Shown: piece by piece, positions 1 through 7,561 of the stretch
How positions within the stretch are numbered: the first letter of the stretch is position 1
How the letters are laid out: each line of letters opens with the position of its first letter
IMG/VR virus record: IMGVR_UViG_3300008108_000304
Coordinates: 1 to 46,293 of that record
Strand: one strand, 5' to 3'
DNA from: a virus
DNA: 46,293 bases
Position numbers and translations under genes: made by a program
Notes under the pieces: model-generated
The model's input: the letters and a program-made list of their open reading frames with translations, nothing else
What the model was told of the DNA's origin: nothing
Database searches by the model: none

Positions 1-723
1 CCAATTATACTTTCTGTTGTATGTGGGGAATTCGTAGGTCTTTGTAACTGTATCATTCATAGTTGTTACATTAAAAGTTTCGATAGTTTCCCAAGTAGTT
101 CCGGCGCTTACGACTGCATCTTTGGTCCACTGTACAATAGCAGATCCTACTAGATTATCAAGGGAAAATTCCATAGTGAGGTATTCATCAACTTCTGCTT
201 TTAAGAAATTAGGTCTTGTTATCTCTACAGCATCACTGTAATAAGTAGTTGTTCCTAACAAGACATTTCCCATATCGGTATTGGTAATTCCGTAAAATCT
301 TGTTATGTATCTTGAAGGTATTTTTTCTGGGATTGTTGATCCTGCTTGAGGGAAAGCAGCTCCGACCAGCTCCATTAACCCTTCTGCGCCAAACTGTGTG
401 TCAGCGTACAGAACGGTACGAGTAGTGTCTGCATTCACTCGATATATAGTGAATTTTAAGAATTGCGGAGTAACACCTTTTAAAGCATCAGCAGTTATAT
501 TAACTGTTGCTAATCCTTGAGTTGTTAACGAATTTACCACATCTGCTGTAAGCAAAGCTGCTCCTTTGACGTCTGTAACAGACATTTTTATTGTCATTCC
601 AGATAGACTTATACGCTTTTGATCTGAATTTTTAACATCCAAGGTAAGTATATTATCAACACCTTTGTAAATTTTAATTTTATTTTGATACACGATTTTC
701 CACCTCACAGGATATAAAGCCAC
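1..723 (-). CDS. Virion structural protein, N-terminal part (runs off left edge)
   Basis: An open minus-strand frame runs from an in-frame TGA at 817-819 to base 1 with no stop. It encodes about 240 visible residues with a beta-sandwich look: an early stretch reading YQNKIKIYKGVDNILTLDV, later a segment ending in YTFPTYNRK-type aromatic text. The style resembles the N-terminal domains of phage baseplate or fibre accessory proteins, but I cannot name the family. The start is unclear. GTG codons lie at 723, 708 and 693, the last behind a GAGG. The frame still looks like protein upstream (YLYPNKINLVADV). An ATG at 763-761 with an AGGG ahead of it is out of frame by one base, and removing one T would join it to this frame. 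I therefore suspect a one-base indel at the true start. Function is inferred from context only. Confidence 0.6.
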   Translation of the reverse strand, partial: MALYPVRWKIVYQNKIKIYKGVDNILTLDVKNSDQKRISLSGMTIKMSVTDVKGAALLTADVVNSLTTQGLATVNITADALKGVTPQFLKFTIYRVNADTTRTVLYADTQFGAEGLMELVGAAFPQAGSTIPEKIPSRYITRFYGITNTDMGNVLLGTTTYYSDAVEITRPNFLKAEVDEYLTMEFSLDNLVGSAIVQWTKDAVVSAGTTWETIETFNVTTMNDTVTKTYEFPTYNRKYNW

Positions 724-751
724 ATCTGCAACTAGATTGATTTTGTTTGGA

Positions 752-759
752 TATAAATA
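752..759 (+). promoter_or_regulatory. T4-type late promoter box TATAAATA
   Basis: Exact match to the T4 late promoter box TATAAATA, two bases before a plus-strand ATG at 762. It lies inside the presumed N-terminal codons of the opposite-strand virion gene, so it may be fortuitous. Confidence 0.35.
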
Positions 760-772
760 ACATGAAATTACC

Positions 773-997
773 CTGTTACTAGAACTGGGTGAAATTTGGT
801 GGTGGGAAAGTAACCGTCAAGTTCCGATCAATATATTTTTAAGAAAAGATATTGAACCGTTTAGGTATATTATAAAAACGTTTAACAGCAAGGATGTAAG
901 GATTATACTAGGGCCGGTAGTAAACCTTATGAATCTATCCTTGAAACGTATCAAAAGAAAAAGCGTACAACTAGTACGCCGACCGCCGTCTCGTTAA
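773..997 (+). CDS. Possible small basic protein, start damaged
   Basis: The plus-strand frame 761-997 is open and has a convincing protein composition, with segments such as VPINIFLRKDIEPF, a GPVVNLMNL stretch and a basic C-terminus (KRIKRK, RRPPSR). Its TAA stop overlaps the stop of the convergent minus gene by a few bases. There is no ATG, GTG or TTG start in frame. An ATG at 762-764 lies two bases after a perfect TATAAATA box but needs a one-base insertion in the following CCC run to read into this frame. It is either a gene with an indel, a 5'-truncated remnant, or chance. The listed start is a CTG and is arbitrary. No family recognised. Confidence 0.33.
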   Translation: MLLELGEIWWWESNRQVPINIFLRKDIEPFRYIIKTFNSKDVRIILGPVVNLMNLSLKRIKRKSVQLVRRPPSR

Positions 998-1572
998 CTG
1001 AATTCGTAGCTGATCTTTTCGCAGATTAAATTCATCTGCACTACAATAGCCACTGCGTAGGCCACTGCGTGAGCCTTCTTAAAGTAATATTCACCAGTCT
1101 CGGGCGGGATCCAGACTTCCTTCATTATCGTAGTCCAACTCTCCCCAATCAAATGCCTCTTCGCGGGGCGGATTATCGCTAGGACGGCAGCTAATTCTTC
1201 CACTGAAGTAGGGCAAGTTTTCTTCAGAATTGCCCCATGGCCATTCAAATGAAATAATAGATTTGTGAATTCCTCTTGTTGTAAAAGATCCCATAATGGT
1301 TCAGCCTCCATTAAATTTTTAAGATGTTCTTCACTGCTTATTTCTTTGTACAAGCTTACGTTAAGAAAATCTACTTTAAAATATCCACGTTCTTCTGCTT
1401 CTTTATAATCTAGAGTTGAGAAGTTTGATATAGGATTTGCTGGTATTTCGTGCGGATAAATTCCAGTGTTATGTGGAACAAGTTTATTGTTTTCCGAACG
1501 TGATGCTTTGATGTGATCAACTACATCCAGCACCTTTTGTCTATCTGCAAAGTCTATATCAATATCCGGCAT
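994..1572 (-). CDS. Miniature DNA polymerase III alpha-like palm protein
   Basis: 192 residues. The protein opens with PDIDIDF (residues 2-8), the signature of C-family replicative polymerases (DnaE: PDFDVDF) that carries two catalytic aspartates. Residues 66-71 read KVDFLN, matching the KFDFLG segment with the third catalytic aspartate. A middle part with LAAVLAIIRPAKR resembles the DnaE segment around LVALFRPG. The end, YYFKKAHAVAYA, matches the DnaE FNKSHSAAYA motif. DnaE has about 1160 residues, so the PHP, most of the fingers, the beta-binding and the OB domains are absent. It might be a relic, a regulator or a small nucleotide-binding enzyme; activity cannot be claimed. Its start overlaps the stop of the upstream gene (TAATG), so it is last in the operon led by the promoter at 3704-3732. 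Confidence 0.72.
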   Translation of the reverse strand: MPDIDIDFADRQKVLDVVDHIKASRSENNKLVPHNTGIYPHEIPANPISNFSTLDYKEAEERGYFKVDFLNVSLYKEISSEEHLKNLMEAEPLWDLLQQEEFTNLLFHLNGHGAILKKTCPTSVEELAAVLAIIRPAKRHLIGESWTTIMKEVWIPPETGEYYFKKAHAVAYAVAIVVQMNLICEKISYEFS

Positions 1573-1757
1573 TATTGCATTACCTGTGTTTCAAACAACA
1601 TCAATGGCAGTTTATCTACTAGATAACTTGCATATTCATCAGCGGATTCTAGGTCATCAAATCCTGTTAGTTTTACATAAACAGTCTTGTCATCTTCGCT
1701 TACAATAACTTCTAAATTAAGACTCTGTTCTTTGCTATTTTCAACATTAGGACTCAT
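1572..1757 (-). CDS. Small acidic conserved phage protein, unknown function
   Basis: 61 residues, acidic, with a central predicted strand (VYVKLTGF) followed by an amphipathic helix (ADEYASYLVDKLPLMLFE). No signal peptide or membrane segment. It is coupled at both ends: its ATG overlaps the stop of the zinc-finger gene by four bases (ATGA) and its stop overlaps the next start by one base (TAATG). I recall similar small proteins beside this zinc-finger gene in other marine T4-like phages, but cannot give a function. Confidence 0.7.
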   Translation of the reverse strand: MSPNVENSKEQSLNLEVIVSEDDKTVYVKLTGFDDLESADEYASYLVDKLPLMLFETQVMQ

Positions 1758-2485
1758 AAGCTAGCCTCCCTGACTACATCCTTAACTAGACCAAGATTGT
1801 ACCGTTCGTTTTTAAATCTTTTTACCCATACTTGGGGGTCTATAATACTACTTATCGATGCCAGCTGTTCATCAGACAGAGATGCTAATAGATCTTTGCC
1901 TGTTTGACAATTAAGTATCAACCACGGACTTATTTTACCGTCTTTAATATCAAACGTTGCCCTATTAGGACTTACATATTTGAAATAATGACTCCATACA
2001 CTATTATTTTTTTCAGCCCATATGTCCATAGTTTTTATACTACGTTCTAGTGCTACTTCTGCATGTTCTGTGTGAATCAGTTCTAACACATATTTTACGT
2101 AGAGCTCGTCGCGGCACCAATGATCTAACTTAACTCCACTCTTTACGACCCAGTCGATAAAATGTTCTGGGTATAGAGGATTTACATTACTAACAAAACT
2201 GCCAAATTTTACAAATGCATTGTAGTACGGACTTTTAGCAAATTCGCTGTATGTTTTATCTTGCTTGGCATTCTGCGTCAGTTGAAAAAATCTAATAAAC
2301 GTTTTAAACCCAATTAACACATGTTTCTCAGTGGCGGCTAGATGTCTGCGTTTTTGTTCACAGACATGTGTTATCAGTGTGCTTTCTTTAGTATAACCAT
2401 GCCCACAATATTGACAAGTATATGGTTTCTCTTTATTCACTTTTAACTCAAAATAATTTTTCAATTTCTTTGTCTTCGTAACCAT
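1754..2485 (-). CDS. Zinc-finger-like conserved phage protein, unknown function
   Basis: 243 residues. Near the N-terminus (about residues 18-45) is CQYCGHGYTKESTLITHVC, a C-x2-C-x12-H-x-C pattern with a further His nearby, which looks like a single zinc knuckle or C2H2-type finger. The rest is helical and rich in aromatic residues (FAKSPYYNAFVKFG, WLILNC), with no catalytic motif I recognise. It overlaps the upstream gene by 38 bases and the downstream gene by four, so translation is probably coupled. The finger and the position beside replication genes suggest nucleic-acid or protein binding; that is inference. Confidence 0.72.
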   Translation of the reverse strand: MVTKTKKLKNYFELKVNKEKPYTCQYCGHGYTKESTLITHVCEQKRRHLAATEKHVLIGFKTFIRFFQLTQNAKQDKTYSEFAKSPYYNAFVKFGSFVSNVNPLYPEHFIDWVVKSGVKLDHWCRDELYVKYVLELIHTEHAEVALERSIKTMDIWAEKNNSVWSHYFKYVSPNRATFDIKDGKISPWLILNCQTGKDLLASLSDEQLASISSIIDPQVWVKRFKNERYNLGLVKDVVREASL

Positions 2486-2921
2486 GTTGTCGAGCTAACT
2501 CTTTTATTTCTTTTAGAGTCATTAATTCAGATAGCAGTTCTAATTCGTCTTGTTTTTTGCTTGGATAAAGTTCAAGTAAAAATTTCAGTCGTTTAGTATC
2601 TGCCTTTTTTCTTTTGAAACCTATCCACTCATGAAAAAAGATCTTACGACTTTCATGACTGCACATACACAATAGTTGCCACTGCAATTTAGGATGCTTT
2701 TGTAAAATATTCCAATGCTTGTTAAAGAATTCATTGACAGTGAGTACAAAATGCTCTTGCATTTCTCTTGACTGCCCTTTTACATTGCTAATATATCTAT
2801 TAAGAATAAACATTTCACTTTTTAATGACTTCCGTTGGTCATCAGTGATGTCATCCCATAAAGTTTTTGCACCAAGATCAACTGCTGCCAACTTATCTTT
2901 TAGTTCGATTTTTTCGCTCAT
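2448..2921 (-). CDS. 62: Probable sliding-clamp-loader small subunit (gp62-like)
   Basis: 157 residues, all helical. The order of elements fits T4-like gp62 (187 residues in T4): a short start (LKDKLAAVDLGAKTLWDD), a MFILNRYIS segment like the family's INR-(Y/G)-L-S motif, a helix ending HPKLQWQLL, then an RK-x-F-x-x-W segment (RKIFFHEW), and a C-terminal pair of helices ending in a charged tail. gp62 works with the gp44 ATPase to load the gp45 clamp on DNA. gp44, gp45 and RegA, its usual neighbours, are not in this window, so the call rests on pattern memory only. It overlaps both flanking genes by about 30-40 bases. Confidence 0.55.
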   Translation of the reverse strand: MSEKIELKDKLAAVDLGAKTLWDDITDDQRKSLKSEMFILNRYISNVKGQSREMQEHFVLTVNEFFNKHWNILQKHPKLQWQLLCMCSHESRKIFFHEWIGFKRKKADTKRLKFLLELYPSKKQDELELLSELMTLKEIKELARQHGYEDKEIEKLF

Positions 2922-3189
2922 AGTCTTCCGTCATTTTATATATTAGTATAGCACGATCTAGAGCCTTTTGTAAAGCTGGATTGGAGGGAGCGGCTCGACG
3001 AATATTACCCCATAGTTGATCTTCCATCATATGCTCATGAAGCGGACGACCATCATTGGTACGAGGGTCAACCTTGTTTTCGTATTGATAACCAATCAAT
3101 TTACGCTCCGTTGTACCAACTTCTCGAGCATATATTTCTTCACCATTACGCTCATAGATGTATGTAGCGCCAGGTTTAAGTGTTCCCAT
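2893..3189 (-). CDS. Conserved small phage protein, unknown function
   Basis: 98 residues. The N-terminus MGTLKPGATYIYERNG forms predicted strands with a tyrosine-rich core. The middle carries a DPRTNDGRP loop and the C-terminal half is a basic amphipathic helix (ALDRAILIYKMTEDYERK). The ATG follows the previous stop by one base (TAATATG). I recall very similar short proteins in marine T4-like phages, always called hypothetical. The overlap with gp62-like coding (29 bases) suggests coupled translation with replication proteins. Confidence 0.7.
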   Translation of the reverse strand: MGTLKPGATYIYERNGEEIYAREVGTTERKLIGYQYENKVDPRTNDGRPLHEHMMEDQLWGNIRRAAPSNPALQKALDRAILIYKMTEDYERKNRTKR

Positions 3190-3190
3190 A

Positions 3191-3697
3191 TTACAATAAT
3201 TTGTCTAGCTGAATTAATTCGTTCTGTCTTGAAATTTCTTTTACAAAATATGTACACAACGCTTTTGGTTGGTTGTTTAACGGTATGGCTAGTAACTGAC
3301 TGTTCTTCATTTTAGGGAAATACCATTTAACATCGTTGTAAAAATTTACAATTTCAATAGGTTTAAATTCTACTCTAAAACTACTTAAAGGATTAAAACA
3401 TAATGCTTCAAATCCTCGATCATTAAGACTGGTCAGTGGTAGTATTTCTATATCAGAGCTACTTTGGCTGTCTCCCACAGCTATGCTCCAATCGATGGGC
3501 ATTGTAACTTCGTCGTTGCCTATTCTTAATACCATTGCAGGACTGTTGAAGCTTTCTAAAAACACTAGCGGTTGAAAAAAGAAATCTGGTTCCGAAGGTG
3601 TGCTGTTATCTAACACAGCAAATCTCATATTGTCGTCTACCTCGTCGGGTAAATTGTTTAAATCGAAGGGTATATTTTCTAGTGTAAGTATCATCAT
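3191..3697 (-). CDS. Conserved phage protein, unknown function; first gene of an early operon
   Basis: 168 residues from ATG 3697; a second ATG follows at once (MMILTLENIPF). An upstream TTG at 3715 lies inside the promoter and is unlikely to be used. The protein is acidic with alternating strands (MRFAVLDNSTPSEPDFFFQP, PAMVLRIGNDEVTMPIDW) and no catalytic motif I recognise. It is the first gene after a strong sigma70-like promoter whose minus-10 box ends six bases before the ATG, with no Shine-Dalgarno, so the message is probably leaderless. It leads the operon that includes the clamp-loader candidate. No function is assigned. Confidence 0.72.
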   Translation of the reverse strand: MMILTLENIPFDLNNLPDEVDDNMRFAVLDNSTPSEPDFFFQPLVFLESFNSPAMVLRIGNDEVTMPIDWSIAVGDSQSSSDIEILPLTSLNDRGFEALCFNPLSSFRVEFKPIEIVNFYNDVKWYFPKMKNSQLLAIPLNNQPKALCTYFVKEISRQNELIQLDKLL

Positions 3698-3703
3698 GTT
3701 GTT

Positions 3704-3732
3704 ATTGTACAACAATCTATTTAGATTGTCAA
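3704..3732 (-). promoter_or_regulatory. Sigma70-like early promoter
   Basis: Minus strand: TTGACA (3732-3727), a 17-base spacer, TACAAT (3709-3704), then exactly six bases to the ATG at 3697. The minus-35 box overlaps the UvsW stop codon. The spacer holds most of an 18-base palindrome (3712-3729). The match to the host housekeeping promoter is strong, so early expression by host polymerase is inferred. Confidence 0.68.
3712..3729. repeat. 18-base perfect palindrome in promoter spacer
   Basis: ACAATCTATTTAGATTGT is its own reverse complement and sits between the minus-35 and minus-10 boxes of the promoter at 3704-3732. This is a typical place for a dimeric repressor operator. In RNA it could form a weak hairpin at the UvsW stop, but no T-run follows, so a terminator is less likely. 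Confidence 0.5.
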
Positions 3733-5189
3733 TCCCATTTTACTTTTTCTAACGTAAATGGATATTTTGCTTCCTTGTAAAATTTCTTTCTTTCAGTTAA
3801 GTGTCGTTTCGCGTATTTGCACGTCGACGTGATGTCCCAGATCTGTACGAAGTCTTTATCTTCAGCTTTTCTAATACCTCGCCCAATACTCTGTATAACC
3901 CTTGTAAAGCTTTTTCCGGACTCCAGAAGAACCAGATTAAAAATCCTAGGGATATTAATACCCACAGCGGCCACACCATAAGTCGCCACAATAATCTTGT
4001 TATCACTAGTTTTAACTTCGTCATATTCTTCTTTTCTATCTTTAGTTTTTACTTCACCTGATATAAACACACTATCTTCGATCTCATTGGTTAAAACTTT
4101 ACCGGATTCGATACGATTTACCAGCACCAGTGTATTGCCAGTTTTAGCAATATCTTTGATCAAGTTACTAATATAGATTATTCTATCTTCGTTGGTGACA
4201 AGATATTTGTTTTCTTCAGCGTAGCTTTTAAATTCTGGAAGATCGACTAATTGTAACACATTTACATGGCACTGAGCAAGCACTCCTTTGTCTTGAAGTT
4301 CTTTAGCACTGACTCGACCAACAACAGGACCAATACTGGCAAAAATACTTTCAAACTCAAATGCTTCTTTAGGAACTGTGCCAGTTAGTCCCCAGCGAAT
4401 AGGTGCATTGCACATATTCTGTGTGAGTAAATTCTTTAAAACGTCAGCTTTAGCTTGGTGTACCTCGTCTACAATAACAGTTTGTACACCTTCTAAAAAT
4501 TCTGCTAAACTGACAATATCGTGCTCTTGATTTTTACTTTTCTTGTCAAGAATATTAAGACTTTGCCAAGTACAGATTGTATGAGTTTTATTGAGATCTT
4601 TGCGATCTCCATAGTACACGCCAACGTCTAATCCAACATTGATAAAATCTTCTTCTGTTTGTTCAACAAGGCTTTTATTAGGTACAATAGTAATTGATCG
4701 ACCAAACGATTCACATAATTTTGCCAGAGTTGCAGTCATAATAGTTTTACCTGCACCTGTGGCAACTTCTTGTAATGCCTGGGGATTTTTAAGAAAATTA
4801 TTAACTACTTCAACTTGGTCATCTCGTAGTCTTATTGGCTGGCCGGCAAATCTATGTCCCACAGGCCAACACTGATCTCCCCAAAATTCTTCAGTGACTT
4901 CTGGAAAATTAAGTTTTATAGGATTTCTTAAATCTTCAATCTCATCAACGTCAATACCATTTTTATCTAGTATTTCTAATATACGAGGTAGCTGATTAAT
5001 ATAACCATTTCCTCCCATACCAAACAAGGTAACGCTGCCATCCCACCTACCTAATTTGTAAGCAGGATGATATCTGGCGTAGCCTACCTCGTACTTAAAG
5101 GCATTAGCCAGCTTCCTGCGAATTTCCACAGGAAGGCCTTCAATTTTAATATTAACTTCGTCTCGTATGACAAGTTTACACAATGACAT
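3729..5189 (-). CDS. uvsW: UvsW-type superfamily 2 DNA/RNA helicase
   Basis: 486 residues from ATG 5189, behind AGGAGAG; a TTG one codon earlier is less likely. Residues 1-110 match the UvsW N-terminal substrate domain (KLGRWDGSVTLF). Helicase motifs follow: LRDDQ (Q-like), ATGAGKT (143-149, Walker A), DEVH (241-244), LTGT (268-271), then in the second RecA fold YGVAAVGINIP and QSIGRGIRK (motif VI arginines). In T4, UvsW unwinds R-loops, drives branch migration and fork regression, and switches origin-dependent to recombination-dependent replication. It lies downstream of UvsX and UvsY in the same transcription direction, overlapping the previous gene. Cytoplasmic, length normal for the family. 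Confidence 0.93.
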   Translation of the reverse strand: MSLCKLVIRDEVNIKIEGLPVEIRRKLANAFKYEVGYARYHPAYKLGRWDGSVTLFGMGGNGYINQLPRILEILDKNGIDVDEIEDLRNPIKLNFPEVTEEFWGDQCWPVGHRFAGQPIRLRDDQVEVVNNFLKNPQALQEVATGAGKTIMTATLAKLCESFGRSITIVPNKSLVEQTEEDFINVGLDVGVYYGDRKDLNKTHTICTWQSLNILDKKSKNQEHDIVSLAEFLEGVQTVIVDEVHQAKADVLKNLLTQNMCNAPIRWGLTGTVPKEAFEFESIFASIGPVVGRVSAKELQDKGVLAQCHVNVLQLVDLPEFKSYAEENKYLVTNEDRIIYISNLIKDIAKTGNTLVLVNRIESGKVLTNEIEDSVFISGEVKTKDRKEEYDEVKTSDNKIIVATYGVAAVGINIPRIFNLVLLESGKSFTRVIQSIGRGIRKAEDKDFVQIWDITSTCKYAKRHLTERKKFYKEAKYPFTLEKVKWD

Positions 5190-6354
5190 CAATCTCTCCT
5201 GCTAGTAGTACTTTGTCGGTATGATAGATAATAAGATCAACATCTGCACAGTATACAGCACTTTTGTTATTTTTAAAACTGTTTGTGAAACTAATTACAG
5301 TTTTTGGCTTCCATGACGATTTTAGGAAGAATTTTGGTAATTTGTTGTTAGCTATACCAGCTATCATTGTTTGATCGTTTAAATTTTTATTGAACTGATA
5401 GTCAGCTACTGATGAGTTAAAATTAGCAGTGTCTTCAGATTTATCAAATCTAAAATAAATTCCAACGTTACCGGTAAGATTATGAGAGGCCAGTGTACTA
5501 TACAAAAAATCCAGTGTTTTTTTGTTGACTTGTGGGGTATGTCCTTCAAAAATACAAAGGACCGGAAATCGATTAAGATCTTTTAAAGACTGCATTACAT
5601 CCGCTAAAGGAACAGTTCCTTCGTCAATAAAAATTTTGGTATTTTTTCTTGCTGCAATTTTTTCTGTAAGTGTAGTAGCCGTAAATTTCTCAAAAATTTG
5701 GTATTGATACCGAATTTTTTGGTCGTTGAGCTTGAGAACGTTTTCTTCTGATATTGGGCCAACTCTTGACTCGATAATTTTTTTAAATTTTTCATTTTCT
5801 GTTTTGAAGATGTCAAATTTATTATTGTCGTTGGTTAACAATTTATCAATCTCATAGTAAAAATTCAAGATTTTGTCATCAATGTCAAAATCTTCCCTTA
5901 AAAAATGCTCAACAAGTGTGTGTACATTTTTTTCAGTATATGCAATGCCATAGGTACGGGCTCCGATAGCAGAAATTTGTCCTTCAACCAGTGGGCCCAG
6001 TGAAATTAATTTTTCTTTGAGACGCTTGTCGTAGGTAAACTCAATACATACTGCATTTTCACCTTCAGTCGAGGGGTAAATTTTTCGAATTTTTTGTATT
6101 AGACGAAAAATTTGTGACCAGCTGTTAGCTTCAATACTAGATTCAACTGTTGGTTCGATTATTTTGATTGCTGGTATATTTTCTTTAAAAATTTTTAATA
6201 TTAGCTTGGCTTGATTTTCAGTTAAGAATTGTCCTTGATCAATTTGATTGCTTATGCTCAACAATATTCGTTTATCTTTGTGAGGAAATTGCAAATTATT
6301 TGCTTTTAACTCTACAGCAACTTTTTTTAGGATAGCGTCAAGATAAACAATCAT
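5176..6354 (-). CDS. Conserved phage protein between UvsW and nucleotidyltransferase, unknown function
   Basis: 392 residues, lysine- and isoleucine-rich. The N-terminal third is helical with an asparagine/glutamine-rich segment; the C-terminal third has strand-rich segments (RFPVLCIFEGHTP, GNVGIYFRFDK) and ends in a hydrophobic strand (VLLAGEIDVIV). No Walker, nuclease or helicase motif is visible. It overlaps both neighbours (ATGA with the upstream gene, 14 bases with uvsW), which ties its expression to the recombination operon. I recall similar proteins next to UvsW in marine T4-like phages but not a function; an accessory role in recombination is only a guess. Confidence 0.72.
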   Translation of the reverse strand: MIVYLDAILKKVAVELKANNLQFPHKDKRILLSISNQIDQGQFLTENQAKLILKIFKENIPAIKIIEPTVESSIEANSWSQIFRLIQKIRKIYPSTEGENAVCIEFTYDKRLKEKLISLGPLVEGQISAIGARTYGIAYTEKNVHTLVEHFLREDFDIDDKILNFYYEIDKLLTNDNNKFDIFKTENEKFKKIIESRVGPISEENVLKLNDQKIRYQYQIFEKFTATTLTEKIAARKNTKIFIDEGTVPLADVMQSLKDLNRFPVLCIFEGHTPQVNKKTLDFLYSTLASHNLTGNVGIYFRFDKSEDTANFNSSVADYQFNKNLNDQTMIAGIANNKLPKFFLKSSWKPKTVISFTNSFKNNKSAVYCADVDLIIYHTDKVLLAGEIDVIV

Positions 6355-7109
6355 AATCTTTCAATATCTTCTTCTTCACATTTGTCACCATATTGTACTT
6401 CTACAATTTTACAGGGTTCATCAAATGGGTTGTATATACGATGCCAGTCATTTTTTGGAATAACCAGCTGTTTGTGCGGAGTTAGTTCAATAGTAGGTAG
6501 TGCGTAGCCTCCTGGCATACGTTGTTCTACCAAACAACGTCCAGAAGTAACATGCCAAAACTCTTGCCTGTACTGATGCCGCTGTAAACTCAACGACTGG
6601 CCTGGCATGACGGTGAGCTCTTTAACTTTAGTACCCTGTACATCATGTAAAACTCTATAATAACCCCAAGTCCTAATAGTTTTAGGATTCTTCCAGTCTT
6701 CTAAAATCCAAGAACTTGAATTTTTCTTGTCAGCCCCTCCGACACCAAACACAAATTCTATATTAGAGTCAACTACGTCCATCTCTGGAATGTTATGTTC
6801 AGTTCTATCGCCGCCATTAGCAAAAATTATTTTGTCATTTGGATAATGAGCTCTTACTTGTTGAATAAAATGTCGGGCTGAGCCGTCTTCATCATCAAAT
6901 GTATAAACCTCATCGACCATTAATAGATTATTAATGAGACATAATCTCTCATTCCATGGCATGAAGGATCTTCCCTTCTTACGTTCTAACCATTCGTCGC
7001 TGTTAAGTCCTACAATTAGCATATCGCCAATCATTTTAGCAGCTTTGAAATAGGCTATGTGGCCTGAATGTAAAGGATCAAAGCCTCCATTTACTAAAAC
7101 AATGTTCAT
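6351..7109 (-). CDS. Nucleotidyltransferase-cupin fusion (HIGH family transferase plus phosphomannose-isomerase-like cupin)
   Basis: 252 residues in two domains. Residues 1 to about 140 are a cytidylyl/adenylyltransferase of the TagD/HldE-C type: VNGGFDPLHSGH carries the HxGH site (14-17), a GLNSDEW segment follows, and SSSWI matches the family's late I-S-x-S-x motif. Residues from about 150 on form a cupin of the type-II mannose-6-phosphate isomerase kind (GQSLSLQRHQYRQEFWHVTSG, IPKNDWHRIYNP), with the metal-ligand histidines and glutamate visible. Such enzymes make activated sugars or polyol phosphates. In a phage this may serve glycan modification, host surface change or small-molecule metabolism. 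Its place inside the uvsX-uvsY-uvsW operon gives no direct clue. Substrate unknown. Confidence 0.85.
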   Translation of the reverse strand: MNIVLVNGGFDPLHSGHIAYFKAAKMIGDMLIVGLNSDEWLERKKGRSFMPWNERLCLINNLLMVDEVYTFDDEDGSARHFIQQVRAHYPNDKIIFANGGDRTEHNIPEMDVVDSNIEFVFGVGGADKKNSSSWILEDWKNPKTIRTWGYYRVLHDVQGTKVKELTVMPGQSLSLQRHQYRQEFWHVTSGRCLVEQRMPGGYALPTIELTPHKQLVIPKNDWHRIYNPFDEPCKIVEVQYGDKCEEEDIERL

Positions 7110-7561
7110 AAAGTAGCATCCTCCATTCCAGCAACTCGAAGTTTAATAATGTTACTCAACTGCCATTGTTTAATGTCTAGACTCTTGGTTATACCTAACC
7201 ATTTGTTACGTAATAGGGCAAATTCGTTGATAATTTTTTCCATATCAATAACATCCGACTCGCCGTCGACGTATTTTTCAACATCTCTTGAAGTAAGAGC
7301 ACGTTGATATGTTTCTAGGTATTTTCTAAACAAAGAACTACGCAATCTGCGTAGCTCAATGTTCAAATATTCCAGTATTGCTTCAATTTCTTGTAGTTGA
7401 CCAAATCGTTGTTCTACAATACCTGGCATACTGGCAGACGCTTTTTCAATATTTCCCGCTATGCGGCTATCATTTCTTGCTGCCACTAATTCAGCTTCAA
7501 AATATGCAATAGCATCTGGAATATTTGAAATATCTTTCGATACTTTAGAATACCAACCCAT
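7106..7561 (-). CDS. uvsY: UvsY-type recombination mediator
   Basis: 151 residues, nearly all helical (T4 UvsY 137). A long basic central helix (YLNIELRRLRSSLFRKYLE) is followed by RALTSRDVEKYVDGESDV, which matches the conserved short segment with S-x-(R/D)-x-x-x-Y-x-D of marine UvsY proteins, and a final helix with KQWQLSNIIKLRVAG. UvsY binds gp32-coated single-stranded DNA and loads UvsX. Position two genes after uvsX supports the call. The start overlaps the stop of the 82-residue gene by one base (TAATG) and its stop overlaps the next ATG. No enzymatic motif is expected or seen. Confidence 0.8.
   Translation of the reverse strand: MGWYSKVSKDISNIPDAIAYFEAELVAARNDSRIAGNIEKASASMPGIVEQRFGQLQEIEAILEYLNIELRRLRSSLFRKYLETYQRALTSRDVEKYVDGESDVIDMEKIINEFALLRNKWLGITKSLDIKQWQLSNIIKLRVAGMEDATL

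Noticed and set aside
2719-3315. Plus-strand frames opposite the gp62-like and 98/168-residue genes
   Set aside because: Hydrophobic shadow products without ribosome sites, opposite genes with clear operon overlaps and protein-like composition.
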